Below are positions 7,885-17,546 of a DNA stretch of 56,756 bases, one piece after another; position 1 is the stretch's first letter; each line of letters opens with the position of its first letter. The DNA is taken from IMG/VR virus record IMGVR_UViG_3300044730_000684, positions 1 to 56,756 of that record; one strand, 5' to 3'. The stretch comes from a virus. The position numbers and the translations under genes are program-made. The notes under the pieces were generated by a model that made no database searches, was not told the origin of the DNA, and saw only the letters and a program-made list of their open reading frames with translations.

Positions 7885-10800
7885 ATGAGTCGTTTTTACA
7901 CCTATGGTGACATCCCTGACGTAAGAGGGGAGTTTTACGAAGAAGGACCCAGTGGTCTTGGTTTTTTTTCTGAACCATCGTTTGACTACTCACCTGTATT
8001 TTCGCAGCCTTTAGAAGATGCTCCTTTAAGTTACTTTCAAGATGATCGACAACTAGAGTTGGATCGTCAGGCTGAAGAGAGACGCCAGTTTGAACTTTTT
8101 GAAGCACAGCGCAGACAGGCTGAGCAAGAATATGCTCGTCGCCTTGAACAAGAGCGTGCAATTGAACTTGCTCGGCAACAACAGATTGCGCGTGAGCAAG
8201 AGGCTGCGCGACAAGCAGAAGCTGCGCGTGTTGCTGAAATGGTCCGTCAGCAGGAGATGGCTCGACAAGAAGCATTAAGACAGCAAGAGATGGCTCGTCA
8301 AGAGGCATTAAGACAACAAGAGATTGTTAGACAGCAAGAAATGGCTCGTCAAGAAGCGGAGCGTCAGCGTCAGGCTGAGATTGCTCGTCAGGCTGAACTT
8401 CAGAGACAGGCCGAAATGCTGCGCCAACAAGAAATGGCGCGTCAAGAAGCTCTTCGTCAAGCAGAAATGGCTCGTCAACAAGAGATGGCTCGACAACAAG
8501 AGCTTGCAAGACAAGAAGTTGAGCGTCAGCGACAAATTGAAGTTGCGCGTCAGCAGGAAATTGCAAGACAAGAGGCTGCTCGTCGCGCAGAAGAATCTCG
8601 TCGTGCAGAGGATTTAAGGCGTGTTGAGCAGCAACGTATTGCCGAGGAGACTCGTCGTGCAGAGCAGGCCCGTCTTGCTCGTGAAGCACAACTAGCGCGA
8701 GAAGCCGAGGTTGCTCGTAGAGCAGAAGAGGAAGCAACCAGTCGTCGTCAAGCCGAGGCTGCAAGAAGAGAGCAGGAGCGTGTTGCTGCTGAGCAAGCGC
8801 GTCTTGAGCAAGAACGGGCTGCTGAAGCGCAGCGTCAGGCTGAGATTCAGCGTCAGGCCGAACTGCAACGCCAAGAAACAGAGCGTCAGGAAGCTGCCCG
8901 TCGCCAAGCGGAAATGGCAGAGATGCAACGTCGTCAAGCGGAGCAAGAAAACTCTATGCGTGTTGAGCAAGAGCGTCAAGCACAACTTCAGCGTCAGCAA
9001 GAGCTGGCTGATTTGCAGCGTCGTGAAGAGGCTCGTAGGGCAGAAGAAGAGCGAGCAAGAATTCCAACTCCTCAAGAAGAAGTTGCTATTTCACAACCGC
9101 CGCTTAGTCAGGTTGGAGATGAGTTAATTCCGCAAGCTCCTCCTGAAGATCCAATGCGTGGAGTTAGTGGTCCGGAAATGTTTCGTTGGTCAGACGGGAC
9201 ATATCACTTTAGACCTGAAGAATCTGGTCAAAGAACTCCAATTGATCAGCTTCCTGACTATTATCGTCGCTTAACTGAAGAGGCTTTGGCTAAGTCGCCT
9301 CTGCAAGATATTCCAGACTATATGCGTCAAAATCTTGTAGGGCCGTCTCGCACTCCTCCAGAAATGCCTGAAGAATTAATTCCCACTCCTCGCGGGGAAA
9401 ATGTTCCGATTTCACCGCTTACCTCGCTGCCTAGTGGCCCAGACCCAATTAGCGACTCTTGGGGATATCGTGGTGAAAATGTTCCGGTAGCGCCGCTTGA
9501 AAGTTTACCCGGACCGGGATTGGCTGGAGATGATGGAAGACTTCCGCGTGGGGAGGACGTTCCGGTAGCGCCGCTTTCTGCCCCAACCTCCTCTGGAGCA
9601 GCGCCATCAAATTGGCTTGAAAACATGAAGCAATTTACTGGTGGCGCTACACCATCTCCGCTTGCTTACCTTTCAACCAAAGGAACAGGAGGTGCTAACA
9701 TTCAAGAAGGCACTCCTCAAAAAACGCTTTCTGATCTTCTTAAAGCAAACAAATTTGAAGAAGCATTTAAATTTGCTGAAGCAAACAATCTTCAACAATT
9801 GCTTGCTGTTCCTGCTTATCTTAGGGACCTTCGTGATCCATTTACCAAAGAAGAAGCGCAACAGTTTTTAAACGCTGCTCCAGCAAACTTTTTGCCAAAC
9901 CTTTCCGGTACTGGAAATCTTGAAAAGTTTACATTTGATCCGCGTGGTGCGGCAGAGCGTGGCGCTTTTGGGTGGATGGGGTTTGACGAAAAAGGTCAAC
10001 CTATTGCATCTGAAACTGGGTTTCCAAGACTTGATGCGGCTTGGAAAGTTGAAGAACTTGATCCTAAAGAAAGCATTTTTCAAAAAATATTTAAAGCTGC
10101 TGCGCTTGCCACTGCCGTTGCTGGGGGTGCGCAACTTCTTGGTGGAGTAGGCGGCGCTGGTGGCGCCACGGCAGGTGGGGCTGCTGGAGGTGCTGGAGCA
10201 GGTGCTGGCGGATTGGCTCCGGTGATTCCTGCTGGCGTTCTTCCCGGATCGACTGCGGCTGCACTGGGTGGTGGATTGCAGACATTTGTTATTCCCGGAA
10301 CCGCAGCCGCTGGGGGTCTTGGCGCAGCCGGAACCGCTGGTCTTATTGGCGGCGGACTTGCTGCCTCTCAACTTGGCGGCGGGGCTGCGGCTGCGCCTAC
10401 GGCATCGACTGCTCCAACCACGCCTGTTGATCCACTTCAAGAAATTCTTGTCACCGGATCAAAAGTTCCCCCCGCTAGTTTAAGCGCAATCGGCCCCGGC
10501 ACTTTGGCATCTTTAAACTTGATGCGCGGTGTCAGCGATATTCCGGTAGACATTTATGGAAGACCTGTTGAGCCACCTCCGGCAGAAGCTCCGCCTGAAA
10601 CGCCGCCAGAAGAGCCGCTTAAGGAAATCCTTGTTACCGCACCTAAACCTATTTCTGCCTTAGATATTGCAGCGGGTGCTACGGTGCCTGCGCTTTCTAA
10701 AACAATTGCAGACATGGGGTACAGAGCGCCTGCTTTTGAAGGAACTCCGATTGAGAATATCCCTGAAGTTGTTGTTCAAGGAACCGCTCCAAAGCCGATT

Positions 10801-11589
10801 GACTTAACTTCGGTTGTTGGTCCCTTGACTGCTGCTCAACTAACGCAGGGCTTTACACAGCCTCAAGTTGATCCAACAACGGGTGAACTTAAAGAGCCGC
10901 CTAAGACGCAGCAGGAGTTGGATGCTATTGAAGAAGCCTTGAAGACCGGCAAACCAATACCGGGAACTGCAAGCGTTGTTGATAAAATTAAGGACGCTTA
11001 CGATAAATATAAGAAAATTAAAAGTATTGCGCAGATTCTTGGCGGTCTTGGTGCAGCCGCTACTGGGTATAAAAAACCAGTTGCCACAGCAGCAGCACCC
11101 CCCACAGTTTTAGGCGGCGCGTTGCCGAAGTACACTTATGCCCGTCAGCAACTGAGCCCAGACATTGATTACTACACCTACGGCACTCGACCGGAGGCGC
11201 GGTTCTTTGAACAGGGGCTTAAATTAGAACAGCCTACGCAACCTGAGCCGCCGCAACTTCCGCCCTCTAAGCCACCGGGTGATGAGCCGGTCTTTGCCAC
11301 GGGCGGTCTGACGGGCTATGCCAAGGGTGGTAGCAAGAAGTCCCGTTACGTTGCTGGCCCCGGCTCCGGACGGGATGACAAAATCCCGGCGCTGCTGAGC
11401 GATGGGGAATACGTGATTGATGCTGAAACGCTGGCTCTGCTCGGGGACGGCTCGACCAAGGAAGGTGCTCGGCGCATGGATAAGTTCCGTGCTAATATCC
11501 GCAAGCACAAGGGTCGTGCCCTATCGCGTGGCCGGATTAGTCCAAACGCAAAATCGCCTAGTAAATACATGGGCGGAGGGTTGACCTAA
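7885..11589 (+). CDS. very long coiled-coil virion protein
   Basis: 1,234 residues. Residues 50-390 are an almost uninterrupted Glu/Arg/Gln/Ala helix with units such as RQQEMARQEAL repeated many times, resembling TolA-type rods. Residues 400-560 are Pro-rich with repeated GENVPVAPL motifs, about 720-820 are Ala/Gly-rich and hydrophobic, and the end carries a module (GGLTGYAKGG, then GPGSGRDDKIPALLSDGEYVID) that recurs in large phage virion proteins. Likely an injected or tail-channel protein, the nearest thing to a tape measure here. DNA repeats of 36-39 bp within 8200-8600 could recombine. Internal Ala/Gly helices suggest membrane interaction during DNA ejection (inference). Confidence 0.75.
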   Translation: MSRFYTYGDIPDVRGEFYEEGPSGLGFFSEPSFDYSPVFSQPLEDAPLSYFQDDRQLELDRQAEERRQFELFEAQRRQAEQEYARRLEQERAIELARQQQIAREQEAARQAEAARVAEMVRQQEMARQEALRQQEMARQEALRQQEIVRQQEMARQEAERQRQAEIARQAELQRQAEMLRQQEMARQEALRQAEMARQQEMARQQELARQEVERQRQIEVARQQEIARQEAARRAEESRRAEDLRRVEQQRIAEETRRAEQARLAREAQLAREAEVARRAEEEATSRRQAEAARREQERVAAEQARLEQERAAEAQRQAEIQRQAELQRQETERQEAARRQAEMAEMQRRQAEQENSMRVEQERQAQLQRQQELADLQRREEARRAEEERARIPTPQEEVAISQPPLSQVGDELIPQAPPEDPMRGVSGPEMFRWSDGTYHFRPEESGQRTPIDQLPDYYRRLTEEALAKSPLQDIPDYMRQNLVGPSRTPPEMPEELIPTPRGENVPISPLTSLPSGPDPISDSWGYRGENVPVAPLESLPGPGLAGDDGRLPRGEDVPVAPLSAPTSSGAAPSNWLENMKQFTGGATPSPLAYLSTKGTGGANIQEGTPQKTLSDLLKANKFEEAFKFAEANNLQQLLAVPAYLRDLRDPFTKEEAQQFLNAAPANFLPNLSGTGNLEKFTFDPRGAAERGAFGWMGFDEKGQPIASETGFPRLDAAWKVEELDPKESIFQKIFKAAALATAVAGGAQLLGGVGGAGGATAGGAAGGAGAGAGGLAPVIPAGVLPGSTAAALGGGLQTFVIPGTAAAGGLGAAGTAGLIGGGLAASQLGGGAAAAPTASTAPTTPVDPLQEILVTGSKVPPASLSAIGPGTLASLNLMRGVSDIPVDIYGRPVEPPPAEAPPETPPEEPLKEILVTAPKPISALDIAAGATVPALSKTIADMGYRAPAFEGTPIENIPEVVVQGTAPKPIDLTSVVGPLTAAQLTQGFTQPQVDPTTGELKEPPKTQQELDAIEEALKTGKPIPGTASVVDKIKDAYDKYKKIKSIAQILGGLGAAATGYKKPVATAAAPPTVLGGALPKYTYARQQLSPDIDYYTYGTRPEARFFEQGLKLEQPTQPEPPQLPPSKPPGDEPVFATGGLTGYAKGGSKKSRYVAGPGSGRDDKIPALLSDGEYVIDAETLALLGDGSTKEGARRMDKFRANIRKHKGRALSRGRISPNAKSPSKYMGGGLT

Positions 11590-13028
11590 TGGGTGTCCTA
11601 GACTTTCTTTTTGAGGGCAGCGCCCCGACTCCCGGCACAACGACCGGAACCACCACTGTTCAATTGCCTGAGTGGTACACCCAGTACACCACCGACATGC
11701 TGGGGCGTGCTCAAGCAGCCGCAAACCTTCCGTATGCCCAGTATGGCGGTCCTCGGATTGCCGGGTTTACTCCGACTGAGAGAGCCGGGTTTGAGGCTAC
11801 CAAAGCCGCAGCGGCGGCGTATCAGCCTTTCCTACAGCAAGCCGGTGCCACTTTGGGTCAAGCAGGCGGAGTTAGCGGGATGGCAGCGGCTGAGCCAACA
11901 TTTGCCCAAGCGGCGGGTATGAGAGGTGCCGTTACGGCAGCGCCTTATTTTACTCAGGCCGGAGGGATGTCTGGATTAACGGCAGCTCAGCCCATGTTTA
12001 CGCAGGCCATGGCTCCGATTCAGCAGGCCGGTCAAGCATCGGCAGTAACCGCAGCCAGTCCCTTCTTGGCCGGTGCAGCTCGCACGTTCCCGCAGGCGGC
12101 TCAGGAATACATGAGTCCCTATCTCAAAAACGTCGTGGAGCAGATTGGCGACATTGGCGTGCGTCAGCTTCAAGAGAAATATCTTCCAGCGGTCGGCCAA
12201 GAGTTCATCCAAGCCGGTCAGTTTGGCGTGGGTCCGGGCAGCACCCGCATGGGCGAGTTTGGCGCTCGGGCGTTGCGCGATGTGAACGAAGCCATTATTG
12301 CCGAACAGGCCAAGGCGCTACAGGCGGGATACGGGCAGGCTGCGGACATTTACGGTCAGGATGTGGGTCGCTTGGCTCAGCTTGCCGGTACGGTCGGTCA
12401 GCTCAGCACGGCGGATTACAACCGGCTTCTTGAAAGCGGTGTTCGCATTGCCGACATTGGCGCAAAGACTGGACAGCTTACGAGTGACGATGCACAAAGA
12501 CTGGCCGAGATCGGAAAAGTAACAGGCACTCTTACGCAACAGGATGCCGCCAACCTTGCGCGAATCGGAGAGGCAAGAGGTCAGCTCTCTCAGCAAGATG
12601 CTGCCAATCTTCAGGCGCTGGCATCGAAGTACTCCATGCTCGGAGAGGCTTCTCAAACGATGGGCTTGCGAGGCGGAGAGGCTATTACCGGCGTTGGCGA
12701 AAAAGAGCGTCAGATGCAGCAGGCCAATCTCAACTTGGCCTATCAGGACTTCTTGCGTCAGGAGCAGTACCCGAAAGAGCAGATCAAGTTCTTGTCGGAT
12801 GTGCTTAGTGGCGTGCAGTTGCCTTCAACAACGGTTCAGACCAAAACAGAAATGCCAGCAATGCCGGGGGGTGCTTCTGGAATTGAAAAAGCAATCTCTG
12901 GTGGGACCGGAATAGGAACTCTTATTGATTTGTATAAAAAGTTCTTCCCATCCGGGTCAAGCGGCTCAACTACTATGCCAGACGTAGATTATATAGATGA
13001 GCTTCGACGGCTTGGCATTTTGAAATAA
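11589..13028 (+). CDS. internal virion/ejection-type protein with repeats
   Basis: 479 residues, Ala/Gly/Gln-rich. Two repeat families are visible. One, at about 90-160, has a period near 19 (GGMSGLTAAQPMFTQA type). The other, at about 265-345, has a period near 20 (GQLSxxDAxxLAxIG type, four copies). The centre (180-230) has VRQLQEKYLPAVGQEFIQAGQFG. It overlaps the previous gene by TAATG. Such low-Cys, repeat-rich proteins beside tail genes are usually internal or ejected virion proteins. No enzymatic motif is seen. Confidence 0.72.
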   Translation: MGVLDFLFEGSAPTPGTTTGTTTVQLPEWYTQYTTDMLGRAQAAANLPYAQYGGPRIAGFTPTERAGFEATKAAAAAYQPFLQQAGATLGQAGGVSGMAAAEPTFAQAAGMRGAVTAAPYFTQAGGMSGLTAAQPMFTQAMAPIQQAGQASAVTAASPFLAGAARTFPQAAQEYMSPYLKNVVEQIGDIGVRQLQEKYLPAVGQEFIQAGQFGVGPGSTRMGEFGARALRDVNEAIIAEQAKALQAGYGQAADIYGQDVGRLAQLAGTVGQLSTADYNRLLESGVRIADIGAKTGQLTSDDAQRLAEIGKVTGTLTQQDAANLARIGEARGQLSQQDAANLQALASKYSMLGEASQTMGLRGGEAITGVGEKERQMQQANLNLAYQDFLRQEQYPKEQIKFLSDVLSGVQLPSTTVQTKTEMPAMPGGASGIEKAISGGTGIGTLIDLYKKFFPSGSSGSTTMPDVDYIDELRRLGILK

Positions 13029-13046
13029 GTTTAGGGAAAGATACTT

Positions 13047-14204
13047 ATGGACAGAGAAAAAGCCGCACTGCTTGGTCTTCCTTATGAAGAGGAAGGGGTT
13101 GAAGCTCCTTTATCCGGCATTAGCTATCGCGATCTTTTGCGTAAACGCCTTCAAAAAGATATTGAAGAGTCTGAAACGGAAGAGAGCCAAAGCTTTCAAA
13201 CTGTCCTTAACAACATTGAACTGGCCAAGCAGCGTCTTTTAGCTCAGCCTTCGCGCCAAGAGACTCTTCAGCAAATAGCGTCCAAGCTGACGCAGCCTAG
13301 GGGGCGTACTGATCCGCGCTTTTTCGAGCGGCGAAACCTATACACGTTCTTGCGTGATATTGGTGAGTACGGATCTGAGCGAGAGGCTGCGCAAAAGAAG
13401 GCACAAGAACAAGCGGCTAAGCTTGAAGATCTTGCTGCTAAGTACAAGTTTGAGCGTGCGCAAGAGCGCGGCAGTAAGGCTCGCCAGTTGATGGCGCAGT
13501 ACTTGTCGAAGGAAGAGGCTGAACTTCCTTCTGAGGTTCGTCAGGTTGAGTACTATCAAAACATTGTTGCAAATCCCAATCAGTTTGCTCCAGACAGAGT
13601 TCAGTTTGCAAAAGACTGGCTTGCAAAAAATGTTCGTGTTCCGGAAGACGGAAAAGATAAGACTGGGCTTTCTCCGGCTGAGATTAGATCTATTGGTATG
13701 GAAGTTCGATCGCAGACTGACCCAGCTAGAGAAAAAGTTGGTTTCGCAAATGATGCCCTTGGCAAGTTAAAGCTTGCTATGGAGGGTAACCCGCAGGCCG
13801 AGGTTCAGGTTGACCGTGCTTTGGCAACGCTTGCTGGCGATAAGCAACTCAGTCTTGCGGAAGTTCAGAGCATTACCGGAGCTGGGTCTTTTGCTCAGCG
13901 CGTAACTAACGCTATCAGCAAGTTTTTTACTGGCGGCGCTGGCGAGCTTACAAATGAGCAGAAAAAAGAACTTCTTGAGTTTTACGAAGATTATTACGGT
14001 AATGCCTTTAACAACGCTAGGGAGCGTGTAAAAAGAATTTATTCTGGCACTGGATATGAAGCTTTGCCAGAAGACATCTTTGGCTCTCGCTATGTAACTA
14101 TTCGTGAGAAAAGAGAAAAGCAAGAAAGAGAGGCAGCTTCTGCTAAACCGGAAGGCGGGTCTATTAGCACAAGCACCGGCAAAACAGGCAGAAAGGTAGA
14201 TTAA
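13047..14204 (+). CDS. hypothetical helical virion protein
   Basis: 385 residues, mostly charged helix (residues 20-160 are Lys/Glu/Gln-rich), then a more conserved-looking block at about 230-330 with EKVGFANDALGKLKLAMEG, DRALATLAGDKQLSLAEVQS and LLEFYEDYYGNAF. An AGGGAAAG site precedes the ATG. It sits in a run of large structural genes and probably belongs to the internal protein set. No known domain identified. Confidence 0.68.
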   Translation: MDREKAALLGLPYEEEGVEAPLSGISYRDLLRKRLQKDIEESETEESQSFQTVLNNIELAKQRLLAQPSRQETLQQIASKLTQPRGRTDPRFFERRNLYTFLRDIGEYGSEREAAQKKAQEQAAKLEDLAAKYKFERAQERGSKARQLMAQYLSKEEAELPSEVRQVEYYQNIVANPNQFAPDRVQFAKDWLAKNVRVPEDGKDKTGLSPAEIRSIGMEVRSQTDPAREKVGFANDALGKLKLAMEGNPQAEVQVDRALATLAGDKQLSLAEVQSITGAGSFAQRVTNAISKFFTGGAGELTNEQKKELLEFYEDYYGNAFNNARERVKRIYSGTGYEALPEDIFGSRYVTIREKREKQEREAASAKPEGGSISTSTGKTGRKVD

Positions 14205-14216
14205 TAGGGGACTTCG

Positions 14217-17200
14217 ATGGCTAATAATGTCTACGTAATTGCTGGCCAGAAGTACGCATTTGACGAGCCGCTGACCCCAGCAGAGCTGCGCGAACTTGAG
14301 GAAAAGCTTGGCGGCAAGCCTGCTGCTCCTACGCCCGCTCCTGCTCCTGTTGCGGCTCCTGCCCCTGCTCCCGTTGCTCCCAAAAAGCCGGGAGAACCTA
14401 CCGGCACGCTTGAGTACCTTTGGAATGCTGCGAAAAGAGGTGTAACGGGGACGACTTCTATGCTTGGCGCTGGATATGAAACCGCCGTCGAGATGAATAG
14501 AAGACTTGAGGAAATGGCCGAACGTGCGCGTCGTGAAAAAATGGGGGTTAGAGAGCGTTTACAAATGTTTCGCGAAAGCGATTACTTCCCAAGCCTTTCT
14601 GAACTTGCAGAAAAGTATGGCGAACAACAGCGTAGAGCCGCTCGTGTAACTGGCGCTCGTGATTTAACGGCTCCGGGTCCTGTGACAGAAATTGTTGGAG
14701 CTGGTGTTGAGGCTGCGACAGATCCGTTTGGTTTGGTAGGTAAACTAAAGGCCATTCCAACAATTGGCCGCGCTACTGGTGAGTTCTTAACCGGCGTTTC
14801 GGCGGACATTGCAGGTCGTGGTGGCGCTGCGGCTGAAAAGGCCATTACTGGCGAGGAGTCAGGAACAGGTCGTTTAGTAGCCTCTTTGGCGGGCGGTGCT
14901 GCAAGCGCGTCTCAGCGCGAGGCTTTAGCAAAACTTGCTGAAGAAGTAGCTGAAAAGGCAAGGCAAGTACCGCTGCGCGCTTCCTCTGTCAAGGCGGAAG
15001 AAGATTATGCCAAGGGCGCTGCCAAGCGGTTGCTTGAATTTGCAGCTAAAGAGCAGGGCGCTAAGTCCATTGACGAAATTATCGCTGAAGCTGGAGAAGC
15101 CTCTCGTTTTGCTGCGGGTAAAGAAGCGCCGTTGCTTGTTGCTATGGCGGATAACCCTGTAATCAGGCAGCAGGTCATTAGGCTTGCCAAGAGCGATCCT
15201 GTATTTCGCCAACAAGTTAATGAAACACTGGCTTCGCTTCGTGGCGACATGCGTGCAAAGGTTGAGAAGATCTTTGGCGTTCGTTATGAAGCTGGCGGCA
15301 AAGAAGCGTCGATTTTTGAACCGGGATATGTTCCGGGTAAAGAGCCTCCAAAGGGTGTTGATGTAGGAAACGTAGCCCAAAGACGAGAGGCACTAACTCG
15401 ACGTATTGAGGATATTGCGTCTGGGTTTGAGCCTACTAAGTCCAAGGAAGAGATTGGCGCTAGCATTGAAAGTCTTGTTGAAGACAAGAAAAAGCTTGCT
15501 CGTCAGGAAGTTTCTCCCGAGTACGAAAGCCTTTTGGCAGAGGCCCGTAGTTCTGGTGTAAAAATGCCGCCAGAGGGCGTTGGTACTATTTACGACTTTG
15601 TTCGTCAAAACAATTTGCGCGACATTTTTGGAAAAGGAACAGACCTTGACCGTCGCATCATGGGCGTTTTAGCTCCGAAAGAAATGCCTGTTCCGGGAAC
15701 TGCTGAAACCGTTACCGAACACTTGCCCATGAGCTTTGACAACGTAGAGTCACTCAAGAAGGCAATTAACGAACTCAAGCGGCAGCGTATGAGCGAAGAC
15801 TCAATGCGCAAAGTTTTGCAGCTTGAAGAGGTGGTTGACGAAGCTCGTAAGACCATACCTGGAGACTTTAGCGACAGGCTTAACGCAATTGACTTGAAAT
15901 ACTACGAAAAGGTAGGCGTGCCGTTTGGCGCTCAAGGCGTTAAAGATATTGACTCCAAAAAGTACGCGACTCAGGTTGCTCCTGTCATCGTTAAGAACAG
16001 CGAGTCTTTTGATCAGTTTATCCGTGCTGTGGGAAAAGAGCAGGGGTACAAGATTGCCGAAGACTCCATTATTAGTGAGATTTACGATAGAGCGGTTAAA
16101 AACGGTGAGTTAAATCCCGGCGCTTTGGCCAAGTATCTCAAAACTAAAGAGGGCATCATTCGTCAGATTCCGGGTCTTGAGGACAAGCTTCGCACGGCTC
16201 TTTCCGACGATTCTGCTTTAAGAGCAAGGATTAGCCAGCTTGACGACGCTGCGGCTGCGGCTGAAAAACGTATTGCGGATAACGCGCTGACTAAGTTCGA
16301 TGCGCCTAACTACAACGCGCTTGCTCGTTCTTTTATGGTCGATCCCAAGTCGCGTGAGAAGCTGCTGCGGGATATTGGTGACTTGGACGCTGATTCTGCC
16401 AAGGCTGTTCGTCGAACTCTTCGTGCTGAAGTTATTGCTTTGGCAGATGAGAACCCGGCTGGGTTTATGGATTACTTGATGAATCCGGCGAACAAGGATG
16501 CCTTGGACAAGATCTTTGGCTCTGCGTTCCAGCCTGCCTTGAAAAAAGTAGGGTTGATGGCTGACAAGCTTTCTCAAGCCGATATCAGCAAGGTAGGCGT
16601 TGCCGTAACTAAAGAAGACCTAGACCCGCTAGCAAAACTGGCTCCGGGCTTGGATATTCCCTACATCTCGTCAACTTTTCGAGATCGCATCACGAGCTTG
16701 CCGCAAAAGATTGTTCGATTGATGTCTCGTGTTAACTCTGCGCGTCTGTTGCAAAAAACCGACGAAACGATCAAGGAGCTATTGCTTGACCCGAACGGGG
16801 TGCAAAAGTTGGCCAACGTAGCTACGGAGATCGACTTCTCACTAAATGCTGCGGATAAAGTCAAAAAGCTGGGGAATGCTGTTGCGGCGGTATTGCCACG
16901 CGCTTTCTACACCTCCGGAAAAACTGCCGTAGCCGGAGAGGAACGTGAGCAGCGTGCTGAAGAGCGACGCAAAGAAGTTAGCTCAGATATCGTTTTAGGC
17001 GGCTTTGAGGATGAGTTTGGACAACCATCAGAGAGTGGTGCCCCGCCTATTTCTGCTCCGCCAGAAGCTCCTGAAGAGGGAGCTGAGCCTTACAGCTACG
17101 AAAGCCTGACCAGCAATCAGGTCAACGAACTGGGGCGCTATCTCGATTCTTTGGGCATCAACAAAGACTTCTTGATGAATCCCCAAACATTTAATTCCAC

Positions 17201-17318
17201 CCCCATAGAAAAGCGTAAGCAATTGTTTGCGCGGCTTCAAGCGAAAAACATGGCCCGTGGCGGAGTTATGTACACACCTGCTGAGCAGAACTTGCTAAGA
17301 AGGTACGCAAGCAGGTAG
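14217..17318 (+). CDS. large internal virion protein, 1033 aa
   Basis: Begins with MANNVYVIAGQKYAFDEPLTPAEL-type residues, followed by a Pro/Ala linker (PAPAPVAAPAPAPVAPKKP, about 38-58). Then come Gly/Ala-rich segments with possible membrane-active helices (about 155-230), long charged helices, and an end with RGGVMYTPAEQNLLRRYASR. The last motif recurs at the C-terminus of large virion proteins. There is no lysozyme, transglycosylase or peptidase motif that I can see. The size and position resemble an ejection protein such as T7 gp16 or P22 gp16/gp20, but this is by analogy only. Confidence 0.68.
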   Translation: MANNVYVIAGQKYAFDEPLTPAELRELEEKLGGKPAAPTPAPAPVAAPAPAPVAPKKPGEPTGTLEYLWNAAKRGVTGTTSMLGAGYETAVEMNRRLEEMAERARREKMGVRERLQMFRESDYFPSLSELAEKYGEQQRRAARVTGARDLTAPGPVTEIVGAGVEAATDPFGLVGKLKAIPTIGRATGEFLTGVSADIAGRGGAAAEKAITGEESGTGRLVASLAGGAASASQREALAKLAEEVAEKARQVPLRASSVKAEEDYAKGAAKRLLEFAAKEQGAKSIDEIIAEAGEASRFAAGKEAPLLVAMADNPVIRQQVIRLAKSDPVFRQQVNETLASLRGDMRAKVEKIFGVRYEAGGKEASIFEPGYVPGKEPPKGVDVGNVAQRREALTRRIEDIASGFEPTKSKEEIGASIESLVEDKKKLARQEVSPEYESLLAEARSSGVKMPPEGVGTIYDFVRQNNLRDIFGKGTDLDRRIMGVLAPKEMPVPGTAETVTEHLPMSFDNVESLKKAINELKRQRMSEDSMRKVLQLEEVVDEARKTIPGDFSDRLNAIDLKYYEKVGVPFGAQGVKDIDSKKYATQVAPVIVKNSESFDQFIRAVGKEQGYKIAEDSIISEIYDRAVKNGELNPGALAKYLKTKEGIIRQIPGLEDKLRTALSDDSALRARISQLDDAAAAAEKRIADNALTKFDAPNYNALARSFMVDPKSREKLLRDIGDLDADSAKAVRRTLRAEVIALADENPAGFMDYLMNPANKDALDKIFGSAFQPALKKVGLMADKLSQADISKVGVAVTKEDLDPLAKLAPGLDIPYISSTFRDRITSLPQKIVRLMSRVNSARLLQKTDETIKELLLDPNGVQKLANVATEIDFSLNAADKVKKLGNAVAAVLPRAFYTSGKTAVAGEEREQRAEERRKEVSSDIVLGGFEDEFGQPSESGAPPISAPPEAPEEGAEPYSYESLTSNQVNELGRYLDSLGINKDFLMNPQTFNSTPIEKRKQLFARLQAKNMARGGVMYTPAEQNLLRRYASR

Positions 17319-17328
17319 AGTCAACCCC

Positions 17329-17544
17329 ATGAAAAAGCGGGAGAAGTACATCCCTGTCCAGATTGAGGATGGGAAGTGGTACCGCATGAGGGGTTACACG
17401 CACACGGAGTGCTGTGACTGTGCACTTGTACACAAGGAAGAGTTCCGCGTGGTGGACGGCCATATTGAATGGCGGGCTGTTAGGGATGACAAGGCTACGG
17501 AAAAACGCCGCAAGGAACTCGGCATCAAAATCACCAAGAAGTAA
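17329..17544 (+). CDS. small Cys-containing protein, 71 aa
   Basis: Basic protein beginning MKKREKYIPVQIEDGKWYRM. The cluster HTECCDCALVHKEEF (about 25-39) could hold a metal ion. Residues after this are charged. It lies 10 bases after the large virion gene and 2 bases before the phosphoesterase gene. The same type of small phage protein is often unassigned. Role unknown. Confidence 0.65.
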   Translation: MKKREKYIPVQIEDGKWYRMRGYTHTECCDCALVHKEEFRVVDGHIEWRAVRDDKATEKRRKELGIKITKK

Positions 17545-17546
17545 TC

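Noticed and set aside
9868-10440. 190-codon minus-strand frame rich in Ser and Arg
   Set aside because: Mirror of the Ala/Gly-rich part of the coiled-coil protein. Composition is explained by the complementary codons.
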